Source: Aptenodytes patagonicus
Taxonomy: Eukaryota > Chordata > Aves > Sphenisciformes > Spheniscidae
DNA length: 64,000 nt
Direction: 5' to 3'
Assembly (NCBI RefSeq): GCF_965638725.1
Contig: NC_134961.1
Span: forward strand, 3,658,001 to 3,722,000
The notes beneath the pieces are model-generated. The model ran no database searches and was not told where the DNA came from. It saw nothing but the letters and a program-made list of their open reading frames with translations. Each line of letters begins with the position of its first letter. The stretch's first letter is position 1. Position numbers and translations under genes: made by a program. Below, piece after piece: positions 61,501-64,000 of the stretch.

Positions 61501-61661
61501 AAAAGTTTACAAAGGTAAGAAAGAAAGATATTTTAAATGAGTATAATTTTACAAATTGGACCTCTTACTTGCTAATCCAAGGTCACTGCCTTCTTGATCT
61601 TCTAATTCTCTATCTATGGATGCGACGTTCACATCATTAAAATGCAAATCTAAAGCAGAAC
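52356..61661 (-). CDS. UNKL: Unkempt-family RING finger protein, C-terminal ~311 residues (partial)
   Basis: Five consecutive coding exons on the minus strand join in perfect phase: 61661-61569, 56929-56699, 56041-55839, 55003-54749 and 52511-52356, all with AG acceptors and GT donors. The order is that of the unkempt family: an acidic linker, a Ser-rich segment with SLHSSSSLSTSPLSSLSQSL, the conserved GLNGVTGSIWDFVTGSFSPS block, a coiled coil and a C-terminal C3HC4 RING. Unkempt proteins are cytoplasmic RNA-binding proteins with N-terminal CCCH fingers; those exons would lie beyond 64 kb. I favour UNKL over UNK from overall resemblance only; the family is certain, the paralogue is not. Introns of 0.7-4.6 kb carry a CR1 and LTRs. 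The intron parts at 52512-53914, 55004-55838 and 56930-58237 show nothing I recognise. No frameshift or premature stop was seen. Confidence 0.9.
53915..54343 (+). mobile_element. CR1 LINE, 5'-truncated 3' end
   Basis: Contains the standard CR1 tail order: GAGAGGCTGAAAGAGCTGGG, TTGTTTAGCC, a TTTTCTTACTGTGAG segment, GTTGCCCACAGAGGTGG, CCATCCTTGGAGATACTCAA, GAGTTGGACTGGATGATCTC, AGAGGTCCCTTC and a final TGATTCTATG. It lies in an intron of the UNK/UNKL gene in opposite orientation. The 204-residue frame overlapping it is not a host gene. Confidence 0.95.
54749..55003 (-). CDS. UNKL: UNK/UNKL coding exon (coiled coil)
   Basis: 255 nt, 85 codons, phase 0 at both ends. ACDAWQKEAQEAKERANIAD starts a heptad-rich helix through KKEEVEHKLKKLKVQLAACL. 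It continues with ISLPKLRSLQNRLHLDLETI, which leads into the RING exon. Confidence 0.93.
55839..56041 (-). CDS. UNKL: UNK/UNKL coding exon (IWDFVTGSFSPS block and start of coiled coil)
   Basis: 203 nt, 67 full codons. It contains the conserved LNGVTGSIWDFVTGSFSPSP block and then the charged start of the coiled coil, ELNRVRQELDDAKRKLKQWE, ending ESWQQVKQ in phase 0. Donor GTATGC. Confidence 0.93.
56699..56929 (-). CDS. UNKL: UNK/UNKL coding exon (Ser-rich region)
   Basis: 231 nt. It completes a Ser codon with the previous exon, then reads QRLLGSSAPVNIPGSLVRSS and a long Ser/Leu-rich low-complexity stretch ending SMLGTSASSHNSLG. Donor GTAAGTAAG. The acceptor is preceded by a T/A-rich tract with a poly-T run. 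Confidence 0.92.
58238..58652 (+). mobile_element. Truncated solo LTR, same family as the one at 24.5 kb
   Basis: Plus orientation: ACCCACGCTGGAGTAGGGAC, GAGGAAGGAGCGGC, GGCAATAAATTAATTTTCCC (with AATAAA), CAAGTCAAGTCTGTTTTGCC and a terminal CCAAGGTCAACCTATTACA. Its R/U5 part matches the LTR at 24491-25423. The 5' part of U3 is missing. Intronic. Confidence 0.85.
59882..60420 (-). mobile_element. Solo LTR, second avian ERV family, with 4-bp target duplication
   Basis: Minus strand: starts TGTCCGGGTTTCAGCTGGGA and ends TTAAAACACAACA (TG...CA). It has a TATA box in CTCAGTATATAAACTGG and a poly(A) region CCTATTAAACTGTCTTTATC. It is 539 bp and is flanked on both sides by TATC (59878-59881 and 60421-60424). 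It is an LTR that I recognise as widespread in birds. No internal genes remain. It lies in the same orientation as the host gene, in an intron, so its poly(A) signal could in principle act on the transcript. Confidence 0.9.
60425..61568. other. Intron of UNK/UNKL, no feature recognised
   Basis: AT-rich sequence with a pyrimidine-rich patch (about 60850-61010). No exon, RNA gene or transposon was identified. Confidence 0.5.
61569..61661 (-). CDS. UNKL: UNK/UNKL coding exon (acidic linker)
   Basis: 93 nt, begins in phase 2 and ends with one base. It encodes SALDLHFNDVNVASIDRELE followed by DQEGSDLGLA. Acceptor TTTAACAG, donor GTAAGA. Confidence 0.88.
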
Positions 61662-63059
61662 CTGTTAAACAAAACATTGTATCAATGAATTATCCTTGAA
61701 TTATCCACAAAACTACCATGATGGCTGAAATGAGGAAACTTTATTTGACTATTTTTGTTAGTGCTTCCATCACAGAACCGTTTTGCATCTAGGTCATGAT
61801 CTTAAGCATACTACAGACACACAGCGAAGGATATCCTCTGTATTTCCTAAAAGGGAAAACTTTCATATATAAACTATTACAGCTCTTTAAGCTGGTGAGA
61901 TGAACAGAGGATAATGGAGAGGTGGCTATCTATCTGGATTTTCAATAAATCTGTGTCACCTGTTGTGCTTAGATGTATGTCAACAGAAAAAGAGGAAAAA
62001 TAAAATTTGGATACCTATGTAAATGTATTTTTTATTATTATTGAATAAAACCAGGTATTATATCTGAAGAAAGGCACTGTAAATGCCCCTTACAACAGTT
62101 AGCCGTTGGGGTAACTGAGTTACATATCAGGGCATACAGATGTAAGGAATGTCAGAATATTAAAATGAAAACGTGCAATATTTTAAAATAAATAAAAATC
62201 AAAATAATTATTTCCTTTCTACTCAACAGTTAGACTGCCTTTGATTTTAAGGCTTACGTCAGTCTAAACTTTCTCTGGGCAATGTCATGAAAAAGTTCTT
62301 ATCAGTATACTTCTTACTAGGTCCACTGCTTATGAAGTGTTAGAAGATGGATATTTTTTCCCTTCTTCCTCTTAACTTCTTTTCTGCACAGAAAAGGGTG
62401 TAATTAGGGAATTTATCCCTCTGTACCTATACTTTAACTAATGTTGAACAACTGCACAGTCAGGAAGACAGGAGAGAAGTCTGAATAAATACTGATTTTA
62501 CAGGTAGGAAAGTGACTATCTATCCCAGTCACTGTGGTCAGTGATAGTGATCACCTTTGTAAAGAATTTTTAGATTTTTATGTTGAAAATCATTATTAAA
62601 AACTGGCACAAAGCCTAAATGAGTTGAAAAGGAACAAACAGAAATAAAAGATACACTGGCTTGTGTAAAAGTTTCCAGAAGATCCAAAAAGGATCTCTTG
62701 ATCCCTTTGGAATTAGACTGATTCCTCTCCCATAGCCTAGTCGTAAACATTAGGCATTGTAAACTGCAGAAAATCTTTGGCAGAAGTACTAGACAGTTGT
62801 AAAAGTGCTAAAAGTCAGAAAATGAAAGGACCATTTGGATCATTAATACACGATCAGTGCAGTGTTATTACGTAGAGGCGTTTTCTAATGTTGACTAGGC
62901 TATCTAACAGACTCCACAGTCTCGAAGTTCCACATAATACATAAAGGGAGTTACTGACCTAGAAGCAGGATCCACAGAACAGTGCTCAGCAGGAAGCTGC
63001 CTAAGCTGTCCAGAACAAAACACCAGCCAAGAGATAAAGTTCACATACACAATGACATT
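61662..63059. other. Intron of UNK/UNKL, no feature recognised
   Basis: AT-rich and unremarkable. No upstream exon of the unkempt family was found between here and the right edge. Confidence 0.5.
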
Positions 63060-63920
63060 CATGACAAAGATACCTGAGAGTTAACATAGCTCTTTGTGAA
63101 GAGTTACTAGCCTGGGTCTCAAAAGCAACACAACTTTATTAGTATGGAGTTGTCCCCAAACAATAATCCTTATCTTTCAGCAGTACTGACAAAGCAGCTT
63201 GGTGTCCAACAGTCAGAGGGAGGAAGCTCTCTCTGCATCGTCATTTTGGCCTGAAGGGCTATGCCCTAGCTTTTCAAAGTTTTCCAGCAATAACCTTCTC
63301 TTAGAGGCAGGTGCCTAAGCCAGTCCTTCTATACAATACAGTAAGGAGGGGAGAGATGGCCTCCTTTTATTTGATGACTCAAGGCTTAGAGCGGCCACAA
63401 GTGCTGTGTGAAACCCAGATTAGAAGTCCCCATTGCTGTCCCTTTGCCTTTTATAAAGGTAAGGGCCTTTCATCTGCAACACTGTAGCCTGCCTATCTTG
63501 CCCTTTCACCCAGCTGCTCCAGTAGTGCCTTCCAGAGTTTCTGGGGCAGTATGTTTCCTTTCTTGTTCTCATGCTCACCATCTTGTTATGCTCACCATCT
63601 GGCACCTGCCAACCCTCACAGCTCTGTTATGGTAGGTTCTCAGGGGAAGTGACTGCCACTGGTGTGAGAATCATGCTTCCTTTCTCCTCTTCTCCTACTC
63701 CTGATTGTAGCTTTTGATTTACATTAGTGGGATCCAATATCATCTTTGGACACAGCTCAACAACCAATTAGCATGTAGCACCATCCACTAACCAAAGTGT
63801 GCTCCAATTAACACTAATAACATCATAAGCAGGAAGAGCCCATAAGGAGTCTGGGACAGTCTTGATGAAAAACTATAGTTAATGCAGTTAATATGGGAAA
63901 AGTATTATGTGGGAGAGAAC
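63060..63920 (-). mobile_element. Possible LTR-like element
   Basis: The minus strand has a TATA-like CCTTTATAAAAGGC, a later CATCAAATAAAAGG and a TACTAATAAAGTTGTG, arranged as in an LTR U3-R-U5. Ends and target duplications were not defined and I do not recognise the family. Could be unique intron sequence. Confidence 0.25.
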
Positions 63921-64000
63921 CAGCCGCTGCACTGGAGAGGATGCTCGGTCTGCCCTGCCTGTCCCTTCTTTTCCCACCTGGCTGCTGGGACAGTTTTCTC

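Overview
The window looks like bird nuclear DNA. The evidence is a CR1 retrotransposon 3' end (about 53.9-54.3 kb), solo LTRs of two families I recognise from avian genomes (24.5, 58.3 and 59.9 kb), and vertebrate-type spliced exons. No viral, bacterial or organellar genes, tRNA, rRNA, CRISPR array or TTAGGG telomere array was seen. All gene structures are read from splice signals and reading phase; nothing was searched in a database.

Layout. (1) 1-17.1 kb: a GC-rich satellite of about 32-bp units with tracts of 7-8 C, arranged in multi-kb higher-order copies and punctuated by about 14 copies of an AT-richer module of about 135 bp. It is open in most frames, so its many 'ORFs' are artefacts. 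(2) 17.1-22.6 kb: about 1 kb with nothing recognised, then a degenerate ~260-bp repeat and an AT/purine-rich ~86-bp repeat. (3) 22.9-47.2 kb: the most unusual part, a head-to-tail array on the minus strand of a small spliced gene that I do not recognise. Two copies look complete (B, 45.73 to 38.59 kb; A, 35.63 to 27.46 kb), and two are decayed (C, 26.7-23.6 kb; D, about 23.0-23.3 kb). Each complete copy has four short exons in compatible phase, predicting about 140 residues. A 6-7 kb third intron is filled with a one-strand purine, other-strand pyrimidine minisatellite of about 86 bp. The AATAAA lies at or within 4 nt of the stop codon. Each complete copy starts at the edge of a CpG-rich promoter region that is itself a tandem repeat of about 79 bp, each unit carrying an NRF1-type palindrome (GCGCATGCGC). 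ZNF143-type motifs lie behind it. The terminal exon of one copy is followed directly by the promoter of the next.

(4) 47.2-48.5 kb: a transition with a run of 23 G, after which composition turns AT-rich. (5) 48.5-64 kb, minus strand: the 3' half of an unkempt-family RING protein gene (UNKL most likely, UNK not excluded). Five consecutive coding exons with perfect phase end in a C-terminal C3HC4 RING and are followed by a candidate 3.9-kb 3'UTR. Introns hold the CR1, two LTRs and one doubtful LTR. The CCCH-finger exons would lie beyond the right edge.
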